In this document: piece by piece, positions 7,171 through 14,913 of the stretch
How positions within the stretch are numbered: the first letter of the stretch is position 1
Layout of the letters: every line of letters begins with the position of its first letter
DNA from: an uncultured Oscillospiraceae bacterium
Lineage (GTDB): Bacteria > Bacillota > Clostridia > Oscillospirales > Oscillospiraceae
Length of the DNA stretch: 27,551 nucleotides
Assembly (NCBI GenBank): GCA_905205085.1
Contig: CAJLCG010000024.1
Span: 1 to 27,551, forward strand
Direction: 5' to 3'
Notes under the pieces: generated by a model
What the model was told of the DNA's origin: nothing
Database searches by the model: none
The model's input: the letters and a program-made list of their open reading frames with translations, nothing else
Program-made: the position numbers and the translations under genes

Positions 7171-8184
7171 TTAAAGAATTCCTACGGCACGCAGCAGCAG
7201 TATCCATAGGAACAGAGTAAACATACTCAGCGCAGCCGTCCAGACCACGTATTGACGGGCCAGTTCCGCATCGCCCCCCATCTCCTCTGTCATAACCGCG
7301 CTTGCTACCGCCACAGGAGAACCAAATAGTCCGATCAGCGCACTGGCTACCGCAGGTGTGAGGGTCAGCAGCCCGATCCACTGGGCGAAAAAGGCCATTC
7401 CAAAGCCCGCCAGCGGGGCAATGATCAACCTTTGCAAAACGCCCCAGAAGACCTCTTTTTTCATATCCCCGACTTTGTGGAAGTCAACCTGCGCTCCCAA
7501 CAGAATCAGGATCAGCGGAGATGCCATGGACGCCAAGCTGTCAATGGCGGAATAGAGGTAGGGAAGAGACCCGGATAGTGTAAAAATAGGTTGTCCGCTG
7601 GCATCTACCGGGAGCAGCCCCCGTACAATCAGGCAGACGAGTCCGCCCACCTGTCCTAAGATCATAGGATTGGTAATAATTTGCCGAATCACAAGCCATG
7701 GGTTGATGGTTTGCCCCTGCCGGTCTGAATAGGCGCTGAGACACAAGACCGCCGTGATATTAAAATAAATAATGGCAGGGGCCTGCATACTGGCCGCTAC
7801 CGCGGCCCCGGCCTCTCCCCCCAATGCGGTAGCCAGGGTGATAGCAATCACCGCAAAATTGCTGCGGAAGCTGTTTTGAATCATGACGCCCCGGCGCGCT
7901 CTGCAGTTGGTAAGAAATCTTGCCTCCACCCATCCCATGGCCGTCAGCACCATGGAGCTGACCACCACAAAGATCAGCACCGGCATCTGGATGGATTGGA
8001 GAGAGGGAAGGGTATAGATGCTGCGAAACATCATCGCCGAAATGCCAAAGCGGAAGGTAAAGGTATTCATTTTTTTCAGCAGCGAGGAATCAAACAGGCC
8101 GCTTCTGGCCACGTAAAACCCCAGCAGCATAAGCAGCAGCATAGGCACGATGGCTTCTGCCGCATATAAAAAGGTATCTCTCAT
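7171..8184 (-). CDS. AEC (auxin efflux carrier) family transporter
   Basis: A 337-residue membrane protein with about ten hydrophobic helices. The N-terminal helix VPMLLLMLLGFYVARSGLF followed by a KKMNTFTFRFGI-type segment is typical of AEC proteins, as is the C-terminal half with APLAGFGMAF and SPVAVASAV. Bacterial members such as MdcF and MleP-like proteins move malonate, malate, lactate or other organic acids. I choose the ATG at 8184 because AAAGGAG precedes it by 6 bases; an upstream ATG at 8262 would add 26 residues with no ribosome site. It has its own sigma-54 promoter (8367-8383) and enhancer-like repeats, so it is probably co-regulated with the fermentation operons and may carry their 2-hydroxyacid or amino-acid-derived acid. 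Substrate not determinable. Confidence 0.85.
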   Translation of the reverse strand: MRDTFLYAAEAIVPMLLLMLLGFYVARSGLFDSSLLKKMNTFTFRFGISAMMFRSIYTLPSLQSIQMPVLIFVVVSSMVLTAMGWVEARFLTNCRARRGVMIQNSFRSNFAVIAITLATALGGEAGAAVAASMQAPAIIYFNITAVLCLSAYSDRQGQTINPWLVIRQIITNPMILGQVGGLVCLIVRGLLPVDASGQPIFTLSGSLPYLYSAIDSLASMASPLILILLGAQVDFHKVGDMKKEVFWGVLQRLIIAPLAGFGMAFFAQWIGLLTLTPAVASALIGLFGSPVAVASAVMTEEMGGDAELARQYVVWTAALSMFTLFLWILLLRAVGIL

Positions 8185-8366
8185 AGTGCGCTCCTTTATA
8201 TGCAAAAAGGGCCATATGACATGGAAATAACCAGCCATACAGCCCATCTTGCATAACAGCAAACAAAATAAAATATAGGGACCGATCTAAACTGCCCCAG
8301 GCACGAGGCGATTGCCCATCGATTCTCTTTTCCTCGCAAATCGGCTGGCTTTCTGAATTGAATAGA

Positions 8367-8383
8367 AAGCAATCCGTATGCCA
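8367..8383 (-). promoter_or_regulatory. Sigma-54 (-24/-12) promoter of the AEC gene
   Basis: Minus-strand TTGGCAT-N4-ATTGCTT: the invariant GG (8381-8382) and GC (8369-8370) are separated by exactly 10 bp, and -12 is a perfect TTGCT. Transcription would begin near 8357, leaving a leader of about 170 nt (8185-8357) in which I see no riboswitch or terminator. Rest of the 353-bp gap: enhancer-like repeats at 8479-8527. Confidence 0.7.
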
Positions 8384-8478
8384 ATTTCATTTTTCAAGGA
8401 AAAGGTTTTCATTTTTACAATATATGCAGCAAATTTTTACCTTTGAACCGAGACACCCCGGAACGGCGTGCAGTAAAA

Positions 8479-8527
8479 TGTGCATTTGCACATTTTTGTG
8501 CAAATTAAAGTTCTGCACCTGTGCACA
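8479..8527. promoter_or_regulatory. Cluster of TGTGCA/TGCACA dyads, candidate enhancer (UAS) for the sigma-54 activator
   Basis: Three TGTGCA (8479, 8497, 8520) and two TGCACA (8487, 8522) hexamers overlap into nested dyads. The best is ATTTGCACA-TTTT-TGTGCAAAT, with 9-bp arms at 8484-8492 and 8497-8505. The half-sites resemble those of NtrC (TGCAC...GTGCA). The cluster is about 100-150 bp upstream of the -24/-12 promoter at 8367-8383, the normal distance for a bacterial enhancer. Confidence 0.6.
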
Positions 8528-8537
8528 TAAGGCCCGC

Positions 8538-9200
8538 TTATCCCACGCCTTCCTGGGTCAGCCGTTCCTTAATGCATTTGCATGCCAATGCCAGATGGCT
8601 TGCATTGATTTCCAGCGCCTTGTCTGTCTCTCCAGTCACCAGGGCAGTAACCAGATCCCGGTGCTCCTGCACCGAGTCATGAAACCGATTATGACTGGTG
8701 AGAGAACGGACTCGGAACTGTTGGCTCATGGAGCGCACCCGATAGTACAAATCATCCACCAGGCTGTTGCCCCCCAGCTGGACGATAAACTTATGCAGAT
8801 CATCATCATCGGCTACATAGCGGTCCATATCCCTGGCCTCGTAGCTGGACTGCAGCGAGCGCAGGATGGCCAGGATCTGTGCCCGCTGACCGTCTGTCAT
8901 ATGTCCTGCAGCGTGGCGAATGGCGTAGCTCTCCAGCATAAGCCGCACATCAAAGATCTCATCAATGTCCTGCACGGTAAAGCGCTTGACGTAAACGCCT
9001 TTATTGGGAATCTCAATGACCAGTCCATCGGCAACCAGCTGTCTCAGGGCCTCCCGCACGGGGCTGCGGCTCACATGGAGACGGTTGGCCAGTTCCACTT
9101 CCTGAAGCCGCTGCCCAGGGGTATACTCCCCCCGCCATAGTGCGCTGCGGATAATATTGTAGATTTGGTTTCGTATGGTCTGAACAGGTTGGTCTGCCAT
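8538..9200 (-). CDS. GntR-family transcriptional regulator with FCD domain
   Basis: A 220-residue regulator. The N-terminal winged helix (about 8-70) contains ELANRLHVSRSPVREALRQL, and the all-helical FCD ligand domain (about 80-205) keeps the metal/ligand residues Asp132 or a neighbour, His136, His180 and His202. FCD-type GntR proteins usually repress catabolic genes until an organic acid or sugar acid binds. I prefer the ATG at 9200: AGGAG lies 9 bases upstream of it, whereas it directly abuts the ATG at 9209. It follows the PLP lyase gene by 92 bp with a hairpin between. Candidate operators are the TGTATACA palindromes at 13231 and 24691. Confidence 0.88.
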   Translation of the reverse strand: MADQPVQTIRNQIYNIIRSALWRGEYTPGQRLQEVELANRLHVSRSPVREALRQLVADGLVIEIPNKGVYVKRFTVQDIDEIFDVRLMLESYAIRHAAGHMTDGQRAQILAILRSLQSSYEARDMDRYVADDDDLHKFIVQLGGNSLVDDLYYRVRSMSQQFRVRSLTSHNRFHDSVQEHRDLVTALVTGETDKALEINASHLALACKCIKERLTQEGVG

Positions 9201-9232
9201 GTGGAACATCTCCTATTTCCGATGGACTGATT

Positions 9233-9270
9233 CGGCTGGAAGACAGGGTGTATGTCCTGCCTTCCAGCCG
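9233..9270. other. Long hairpin before the GntR gene
   Basis: CGGCTGGAAG (9233-9242) pairs with CTTCCAGCCG (9261-9270), followed inside by an A/C mismatch and CAGG/CCTG, closing an 8-nt loop. It starts 23 bp past the PLP lyase stop codon. No T-run follows on either strand, so it is a weak or partial terminator, or an RNA-processing/stability element. Its core stem sequence recurs at 14868-14903. Confidence 0.5.
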
Positions 9271-9292
9271 TGCTTGTTCTGAAAAGAAACCT

Positions 9293-10354
9293 TTACTGCA
9301 AATCAGCCAGGTCTCCCACGATCTCTGCCTCGCTAAACAGGGCGGTGGCTCCGCCGGTATGGAGGTAAACCACCGTGCTGCCCTTGGGCACCCGACCATC
9401 CCGGATGTATTCCATCAGGCCGTGAAATCCCTTGCCGGAATACACCGGATCGGTGAACAGGCCCTCTCTGCGGGCCAAATAGCGGATATCTTCGTTGGCC
9501 GCCGGGTTGGGGACCTCATACCCCGGAGCAAAGTAATTGGGGTCACAGATAAACTGGCTGGGCTGTGTGCGCTCAGATGCTCCGATGTGAGCCAGCGCCC
9601 CATTGGCCAGTTCGGTCACATGCTGCGGATACCCCTCCGGGTCTTTGGGACTGACCTGGATGCCTACAATTTGTATCTGACTGCCCAGCAGGGCCTTTCC
9701 AGCCGAGAGGCCCGCCAGTGTGCCGCCGGTCCCGGTGCTGGTAAACAGGAAATCCGCCTGGACATTCTGCTCCTGCAGCTGAGCCATCAGCTCCACAAAG
9801 GCGTCCACATACCCTGTCACACCCACCGGGGTGGAGCCGCCAGAGGGCATTTCATACACCTTGTGCCCTTCCTTCTCCAGCTGGGCAATGCGTTCGTCCA
9901 CCTGGCTGCGGCAGCGCACGAAGGTATCTGCCATCAGCTCACCGGGCAGGGTGGGCAGAATGTGCAGCTCCGCCCCCAAAATCGTATCCAGAAGCAGGTT
10001 TGCCCGCACGTCCTCTTTCTTTGGCTCTACCAGAGCCGCCAGATACAGGATAGGATGCATTCCACACTTGCGGGCGGCCGTGGCCGTCTCCATGGCATGG
10101 TTTGACTGCGTTGCGCCAAACGTAATGACTGTATCGCATCCCTTGGCCCGGGCGTCTCCCAGCAGATATTCCAGCTTGCGGATCTTATTGCCGCCAAACA
10201 GGGTCATACCGGAAAAATCTTCCCGCTTGATCCACACATTTACCCCGGTATCCCGGCTGACTTGTTCCAGCTTGTGCAGCGGGGTGGGGAAAAAGCCCAG
10301 ATGAACACGCAGCTGCGGCTGAAGCAGTGCACGCGCCTCTTGGATGGTTTTCAT
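9293..10354 (-). CDS. D-cysteine desulfhydrase / ACC deaminase family PLP lyase
   Basis: A 353-residue fold-type II PLP enzyme. GGNKIRKLEYLL gives the PLP lysine as Lys57; GATQSNHAMETA (active-site Ser/Asn/His), the SGGSTPVG phosphate loop, TGTGGTLAG, NYFAPGYEVPN, DPVYSGKG and LHTGGA follow in the family order. Known members act on D-cysteine (DcyD: pyruvate, H2S, ammonia), 1-aminocyclopropane-1-carboxylate (2-oxobutyrate) or L-cysteate (CuyA: pyruvate, sulfite, ammonia); I cannot tell these apart from sequence alone. AGGAGG precedes the ATG. It is the last enzyme gene of the racemase/dehydratase operon, 63 bp after the UxaA-type large subunit, so it probably feeds the same pool of 2-oxoacid. 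Confidence 0.82.
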   Translation of the reverse strand: MKTIQEARALLQPQLRVHLGFFPTPLHKLEQVSRDTGVNVWIKREDFSGMTLFGGNKIRKLEYLLGDARAKGCDTVITFGATQSNHAMETATAARKCGMHPILYLAALVEPKKEDVRANLLLDTILGAELHILPTLPGELMADTFVRCRSQVDERIAQLEKEGHKVYEMPSGGSTPVGVTGYVDAFVELMAQLQEQNVQADFLFTSTGTGGTLAGLSAGKALLGSQIQIVGIQVSPKDPEGYPQHVTELANGALAHIGASERTQPSQFICDPNYFAPGYEVPNPAANEDIRYLARREGLFTDPVYSGKGFHGLMEYIRDGRVPKGSTVVYLHTGGATALFSEAEIVGDLADLQ

Positions 10355-10417
10355 TGGAATTCCTCCTTCATCTTATAGTATTCACTCTCCACCGTCAAGG
10401 GCGGACGGCTTACACAA

Positions 10418-11596
10418 TCAAATCACAGGCCCCAGACAGAAAATGTCCACCGACCCAAAATAAGACAGGGCCTCGTTTTTCGTCATCTCTCCGGAAAGGA
10501 CCCGGAGCAGATGAGCAAAGGCTTCCTCTCCCACCTCTTCAATGGTTTTCTCCCCGGTAATAATCCTTCCGGCATTCAGGTCCATGTCATGGCTCATGCG
10601 GGCATAGGTGTTGGGGTTTCCGCAGATTTTGATGACGGGCATGGATGGGAACCCCTGGGGCGCTCCCCGCCCGGTGGAAAACATCATGCACTGGGCGCCG
10701 GTAGCGGCCATTCCGGTCAAAATTTCAGGCTCCCGTCCAGGAGAATCCTTGATCCACAGGCCTTTTCGTCCCAGAGCCGACTCAGGGTACTCCAACACGC
10801 CTTGAATGCAGCGGTGTCCCGACTTCATAATGGCGCCCAGGCTTTTTTCTTCAATGGAGGACAGGCCTCCCGCAATGTTGCCCGGCGTGGGCTGGCCGCC
10901 CCGCATGTCCTCCCCGATGGATTTGGCTCTGCGCTCCATGCGGTCCACAATTTCATAGATCTTTTTCCCCACAGGTCCATCCGGCCCGCCCACCGCGCGG
11001 CTGGCCAGGATATCCTCCCCGCCTAAAAATTCGGTGGTCTCTCCAAAGATCACGGTGGCCCCCAGATCCACCAGCTTATCGGCCACATATCCAATGACAC
11101 AGTTGGAGGCCATGCCCGAGGTGGTATCAGACGCCCCGCATTTAATGGCCATCATAATATTGGACACATCTGCCGGCTCGCGCTGCAGCCCGGATATTTG
11201 GCGCACCAGCTCCTGCGCCGCGTCGATTCCCGCCTGAATGGCCCGGGACGTGCCCCCCAGCTCCTGAATGCGGATGATGTCCACCGGCTTTCCGGTATCT
11301 CGCAGCTCTTTTACCATCCGCTCATGGTCGGTTCCTTCACATCCCAGACTGACAATCAGCGAGGCCGCCACATTGGGGCTTTTCCCCAAGTTGATCAGCG
11401 TATCGGTCACGCGATGCAGATCTAAGGGCAATTGGCAGCACCCCTGGTGGTGGAAGTAGCCCACCGTTCCCTGGACCTGGCGGCAGATCGCCTGGGCAAC
11501 GTCGTTTGCACAGATGACGCTTGGGATCACGGCCACCAAATTCCGGGCGCCATACTGCCCGTCCGGCCGGCGATACCCCTGAAATACCGTTTGCAC
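10418..11596 (-). CDS. UxaA-family dehydratase/lyase, large subunit
   Basis: A 392-residue protein matching the C-terminal catalytic domain of altronate/galactarate dehydratases: it opens with GYRRPDGQYGARN and contains HHQGCCQL, SLGCEG, MAIKCGASDTTSG and GGLSSIEEKSLGA blocks typical of the family. Family members beta-eliminate water from sugar acids (UxaA, GarD) or sulfite from (R)-sulfolactate (SuyB) using a bound metal. The split into a separate small SAF-domain gene and large gene is seen in SuyAB and many Firmicutes UxaA pairs. The start is GTG with GGAGG 8 bases upstream, 3 bp after the small-subunit stop codon. The presence of a LarA-type racemase in the operon argues for a 2-hydroxyacid substrate. 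Confidence 0.83.
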   Translation of the reverse strand: MQTVFQGYRRPDGQYGARNLVAVIPSVICANDVAQAICRQVQGTVGYFHHQGCCQLPLDLHRVTDTLINLGKSPNVAASLIVSLGCEGTDHERMVKELRDTGKPVDIIRIQELGGTSRAIQAGIDAAQELVRQISGLQREPADVSNIMMAIKCGASDTTSGMASNCVIGYVADKLVDLGATVIFGETTEFLGGEDILASRAVGGPDGPVGKKIYEIVDRMERRAKSIGEDMRGGQPTPGNIAGGLSSIEEKSLGAIMKSGHRCIQGVLEYPESALGRKGLWIKDSPGREPEILTGMAATGAQCMMFSTGRGAPQGFPSMPVIKICGNPNTYARMSHDMDLNAGRIITGEKTIEEVGEEAFAHLLRVLSGEMTKNEALSYFGSVDIFCLGPVI

Positions 11597-11599
11597 CGG

Positions 11600-11911
11600 T
11601 TATCCCTCCTTACTCCAGTCTCCACGTCCCCGCAGAGCCTCCAGATTATGAACATGTACGTACTCGCCCGCCCGGATGGGGCGGCTGGCCGCCCCAATCA
11701 CATGGCCGTATTTTCGAATGGACGCCCCCTGGGGGATATCCTCCAGGGCGATCTTATGGCCGTAAGGGATATCCCCAATTACCGTCAGCTGCTGGCCTTT
11801 TCCTGCGGAGTCCCGTACCTCCACCACCGTTCCATCGGTAATATCTGAAGCAAAAATGGTAGCCACGTTGTCGGCGGGATCTACTTTCAGAGCTAATTTC
11901 AACGTCTGCAT
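11600..11911 (-). CDS. UxaA-family dehydratase/lyase, small subunit (SAF domain)
   Basis: A 103-residue protein corresponding to the N-terminal SAF-type domain of altronate dehydratase, visible as IPYGHKIALEDIPQGASIRKYGHVIG around the middle and a closing EYVHVHNLE motif with two His residues. In the fused enzymes this domain covers the active site of the large subunit. AAAGGAG lies 7 bases before the ATG, and the start overlaps the end of the upstream racemase gene by 13 bp, so coupling is expected. Confidence 0.83.
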   Translation of the reverse strand: MQTLKLALKVDPADNVATIFASDITDGTVVEVRDSAGKGQQLTVIGDIPYGHKIALEDIPQGASIRKYGHVIGAASRPIRAGEYVHVHNLEALRGRGDWSKEG

Positions 11912-13200
11912 GTCTGTTCTCCTTTTTCCTTGCGTACTGCCAATACCGATACGCCGTCCGGGATCACTACGACCTTTGCCTGCCGGCCTACCATCTGATA
12001 GGCCAGCTCCAGCGCCTCATCGGGCGTGGCCGCCGGAATCAGATTGGCTTGCCGCACCAGCTCCGGCTCCAATTGAGAGACCAGAATCACAGGGTTTCTC
12101 TTCAAAATGCGGGCATAAATCTGGGCACACCACTGTTCTGAAATAGATTCCTTAGGGGGAATGCCGGATAAAAACCGTTCAATCTCCTCCGGATCTCCCA
12201 TGGTGATGAGTCGCTGAAAATGCTCGCCGCCAAATCCATCCCGGCAGGCACAGCACATAATGATCACGCCGCCCTCCCGGCAGCACGCCTGGGCCGTAGC
12301 CACCGCCTTGGGACTTTGATACAGGTTCTGATCCAGCGGGTATCCTCCATTGGATGTGACCACAATATCTGCCTGGGTGGGGGCACATTCTGCCAGGGAG
12401 CGGACAAACTTCACTCCCTCCTCGTGTGCCTTCTCCAGGTCGCCGCAAAATGCGGCAATAATCTTCTTCTCCCCATTCAGGGCCACGTTCAAAATAAACT
12501 GCGTGTTCACTTTCCGGGCCGCATATACCATATCCTCATGAATGGGATTGCCCTTCAGCACACCCGCGGCGGCAAAGGGGCTGGAGATAGCCCGGAACGA
12601 GTGATTTTCATTCACCGTAGCCGCATTGCAGCTGCCAGGCAAAATGCTCTTGCGCCCGCCGGAAAATCCGGCAAAGAAATGGGGCTCAATAAAGCCTTCG
12701 CACACCAGGAGATCGCAGTGGACCACCTCCCGGTTGACCCAGAGCTCGGCCCCCGAAGGAAGGGGCCCCATAAACTCAAAGTCTTCCTGCTGGAATGCAC
12801 GGTTGACCACAATCCGCTCATGATCGACGATCTCGTCGCCGAACATCCGCCGCTGCTCCTCCTCTGTGGTGGGGCGGTGGAGGCCTGTGGCAATGAAGAT
12901 GGTGATCTCCGCCGACGGATTGCCCGCCCGAATTTCTTTCAGCAGCAGGGGCAGGGTGATTTTACTGGGCACCGCCCTGGTGTGGTCGCTGGTCACAATG
13001 GTAACCTTCTGCTTCCCCTGGGACAGCTGAGAAAGGCGCTGCGTGCCGATGGGCTGCTCCAGGGCCCTGCGCACCAGCTCCTCCTGGGTCATATCCGGCT
13101 GGTATTCCTCGGTCCGGGCGGTCAAGATCCCCGCCAGGTTTTCCTCGGATACCTGCAACTCCACATGGGAGACGTCATATGGGATGGAGATTTGTTTCAT
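11899..13200 (-). CDS. LarA-type nickel-pincer hydroxyacid racemase/epimerase
   Basis: A 433-residue member of the lactate racemase superfamily. Residues His108 (TGLHRP), His174 and Lys184 (EPHFFAGFSGGRKS) and His200 (NENH) fall at the same numbers as the nickel- and cofactor-binding residues of Lactobacillus plantarum LarA, and SDHTR (71-75) matches the conserved DxTR motif. The family racemizes or epimerizes 2-hydroxyacids (lactate, malate, 2-hydroxyglutarate, phenyllactate, short aliphatic hydroxyacids, gluconate). The cofactor genes larB, larC and larE are not in the window. I place the start at 13200, where GGAGGAG is 5 bases upstream, instead of the longer frame starting at 13296. It is the first gene of the racemase/UxaA/PLP-lyase operon, with a promoter overlapping a TGTATACA palindrome. 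Confidence 0.88.
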   Translation of the reverse strand: MKQISIPYDVSHVELQVSEENLAGILTARTEEYQPDMTQEELVRRALEQPIGTQRLSQLSQGKQKVTIVTSDHTRAVPSKITLPLLLKEIRAGNPSAEITIFIATGLHRPTTEEEQRRMFGDEIVDHERIVVNRAFQQEDFEFMGPLPSGAELWVNREVVHCDLLVCEGFIEPHFFAGFSGGRKSILPGSCNAATVNENHSFRAISSPFAAAGVLKGNPIHEDMVYAARKVNTQFILNVALNGEKKIIAAFCGDLEKAHEEGVKFVRSLAECAPTQADIVVTSNGGYPLDQNLYQSPKAVATAQACCREGGVIIMCCACRDGFGGEHFQRLITMGDPEEIERFLSGIPPKESISEQWCAQIYARILKRNPVILVSQLEPELVRQANLIPAATPDEALELAYQMVGRQAKVVVIPDGVSVLAVRKEKGEQTCRR

Positions 13201-13230
13201 GCAGCTCCTCCTTCTTCTCAAAATGAATGA

Positions 13231-13245
13231 TGTATACATTATACA
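13231..13245 (-). promoter_or_regulatory. Promoter and operator of the racemase operon
   Basis: TGTATA-cat-TATACA is a perfect inverted repeat, and its left part is the octamer palindrome TGTATACA (13231-13238). On the minus strand a TATAAT -10 (13238-13243) overlaps it; there is no convincing -35. An operator over the -10 fits repression by a GntR/FCD protein, whose family sites are often of the form TNGTnnnACNA. The local GntR protein (8538-9200) is the obvious candidate. Confidence 0.5.
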
Positions 13246-13305
13246 GATAAAGCGTGGACGACCACTTCTCCTGTCCCTCCGGGCAGCGCCCCACATCCGC
13301 CCCCC

Positions 13306-13332
13306 GCTCAGAAATACCGCCGCGTTCTGAGC
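13306..13332. other. Hairpin after the sigma-54 activator gene
   Basis: GCTCAGAA (13306-13313) and TTCTGAGC (13325-13332) form an 8-bp perfect stem with an 11-nt loop, 18 bp past the activator stop codon. No T-run follows, so it is at best a weak terminator separating the activator from the racemase operon. Confidence 0.4.
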
Positions 13333-13350
13333 CAGGGGATGGGGTGCAGG

Positions 13351-14763
13351 TCAGGAATCGTCCTCGTCATAGGTGCAGCGGGAGGAAATATGGTACTCCC
13401 GGATCTTATATTGCAGCTGCCTGCGGGAAATCCCCAGGTATTCCGCCGTCTTCGCCCGGTGGTTATGGCAGGCCGCCAAAGCCGCCAGGATGCTCTCCTT
13501 GGTCAGCTTTCCAGAGCTGCGTTTTTCGGTCTTCTGCACTTCAAATTCTGTGGCCTCGCCCGCCAGCATTCCCGTGGGGATGCTGGCGATCTCTGTGGTA
13601 TTGTAGGGCGTCATGACCACCATACGTTCCACAAAGTTTCGAATCTCACGCACATTTCCCGGCCAATGGTAGTGCAGCACTTCCTCCAGCACTTGGGGAG
13701 AAAAGCTCTTTTTTAAATTGTATTTCTTACAGAAATACTCCAAAAAGCTGAGGCACAGGGGGACAATATCCTCTTTCCGGTTGCGCACCGGAGGGATCAT
13801 CAGCGGCACCACGTGAAGGCGATAATACAGGTCCGCCCGGAAGGTTCCCTCCCGCACCATGGCCGCCAGATCCTGATTGGTGGCTGCAACCAGACGAAAG
13901 TCAATTTTTTGGCTCTGAACCGCACCGACCCGCTGCACGCTCTTCTCTTCAATCATACGCAGGACTTTGCCCTGAACCCCCAGAGGGAGGGAATTGATCT
14001 CGTCCAAAAACAGCGTTCCGCCGTCCGCTGCTGCAACAAGTCCCTGCTTGCCCTCCTTGTTGGCCCCGGTAAAGCTGCCCTTTTCGTAGCCAAACAGCTC
14101 CGCTTCAATCAAATTTTCCGGAAATGCAGCACAGTTGGCCGTAATAAATGGCTTATCCTTGCGCTGGCTGTGCTCATGGATGTAGTGGGCCAGCACTTCC
14201 TTTCCGCTGCCCGACTCGCCATACAGAAGGACTGTGGTATCCAGGGGGGCCACATTGTCCGCCACCATGAGGATTTGACGAAATGCAGCACTTTTTGCTA
14301 CAATCCCCTGCTTCTCCGGCTTCAGAGGGCTGGATTTGGAGCGGAGGATCTTATTTCCCTTCAGCAGGGTACGGTACTGGCTCTGAAAGTCCTCGATGTC
14401 CTGCAGCATGGTAATCACATATTGGATCGTTCCAAAGCTGTCAAAAATGGGCACTCCGGTAACCAGCCGAACTCTGGAGGGGCCGCCGATCTTTTGATAA
14501 TCCTGATAGTACTGCAGGCGGCTTACCCGACGTTTTTCCTGGAACACCAAGTCAAAGACGCACACGTCAATGACCTCCGTAAAATCATGGACGTTCATCT
14601 TCAGATAGTCCTGACGCGGGATATTTCTCCAATTTATCATGACCGTGTTGGCAAAAACCACTTTTCCTTCCCGGTCATAGATCATAATTCCTGCATCAAT
14701 GTTGTCCAGGATCATGCTTACAGACAGCTGAGCGTCCCATTGATCAAAGGTCGCAGAATCCAT
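13351..14763 (-). CDS. Sigma-54-dependent transcriptional activator (PAS, AAA+, Fis HTH)
   Basis: A 470-residue enhancer-binding protein. It has an N-terminal PAS-like sensor domain (about 12-125), the AAA+ domain with Walker A GESGSGKE (182-189), the sigma-54 contact loop GSFTGA (229-234, a common variant of GAFTGA) and Walker B GGTLFLDEI (248-256), and a C-terminal Fis-type helix-turn-helix (about 434-456, RAKTAEYLGISRRQLQYKI). There is no phosphoacceptor receiver domain, so it is probably switched by a small ligand bound at the PAS domain. The start at 14763 is set by GGAGG 8 bases upstream; the ATG at 14805 has no ribosome site. Three -24/-12 promoters in this window and two enhancer-like repeat clusters make it the likely activator of the AEC, crotonase and thiolase operons. 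Confidence 0.92.
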   Translation of the reverse strand: MDSATFDQWDAQLSVSMILDNIDAGIMIYDREGKVVFANTVMINWRNIPRQDYLKMNVHDFTEVIDVCVFDLVFQEKRRVSRLQYYQDYQKIGGPSRVRLVTGVPIFDSFGTIQYVITMLQDIEDFQSQYRTLLKGNKILRSKSSPLKPEKQGIVAKSAAFRQILMVADNVAPLDTTVLLYGESGSGKEVLAHYIHEHSQRKDKPFITANCAAFPENLIEAELFGYEKGSFTGANKEGKQGLVAAADGGTLFLDEINSLPLGVQGKVLRMIEEKSVQRVGAVQSQKIDFRLVAATNQDLAAMVREGTFRADLYYRLHVVPLMIPPVRNRKEDIVPLCLSFLEYFCKKYNLKKSFSPQVLEEVLHYHWPGNVREIRNFVERMVVMTPYNTTEIASIPTGMLAGEATEFEVQKTEKRSSGKLTKESILAALAACHNHRAKTAEYLGISRRQLQYKIREYHISSRCTYDEDDS

Positions 14764-14793
14764 ACCATCCACCTCCAGAGATATGATGCCTTT

Positions 14794-14801
14794 TGTATAC
14801 C
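14794..14801. promoter_or_regulatory. Possible GntR operator before the activator gene
   Basis: TGTATACC differs at one base from the TGTATACA palindromes at 13231 and 24691 and sits inside TTTTGT-ATACC-ACAAAA, a 6-bp inverted repeat, 30 bp before the activator start codon. The GTATAC core also occurs by chance inside several genes, so this is weak on its own. Confidence 0.3.
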
Positions 14802-14867
14802 ACAAAATGACTAAAATAGAAAGTCCCTTTTGCCGGAAATACCTGGGCCGCTCCGCAGAGGAAAGCG

Positions 14868-14903
14868 TTGCTTCCAGCCCTTGATCTCCAGGGCTGGAAG
14901 CAA
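14868..14903. other. Perfect 14-bp hairpin between dehydratase and activator genes
   Basis: TTGCTTCCAGCCCT (14868-14881) and its exact complement (14890-14903) enclose an 8-nt loop, 10 bp past the dehydratase beta-subunit stop codon. No T-run on either strand. It shares the stem core CTTCCAGCC/GGCTGGAAG with the hairpin at 9233-9270, which also lies between an enzyme gene and a regulator gene. Confidence 0.55.
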
Positions 14904-14913
14904 TGGCAATGGA

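Noticed and set aside
8185..8262. Upstream ATG extending the AEC transporter by 26 residues.
   Set aside because: No ribosome site, whereas AAAGGAG precedes the ATG at 8184; family members start close to the first membrane helix.
8479..8527. Treating the TGTGCA/TGCACA repeats as operators of the GntR protein encoded next to them.
   Set aside because: They resemble NtrC half-sites, sit at enhancer distance from sigma-54 promoters at two loci, and do not match the usual GntR/FCD form; TGTATACA is the better GntR candidate. Not excluded.
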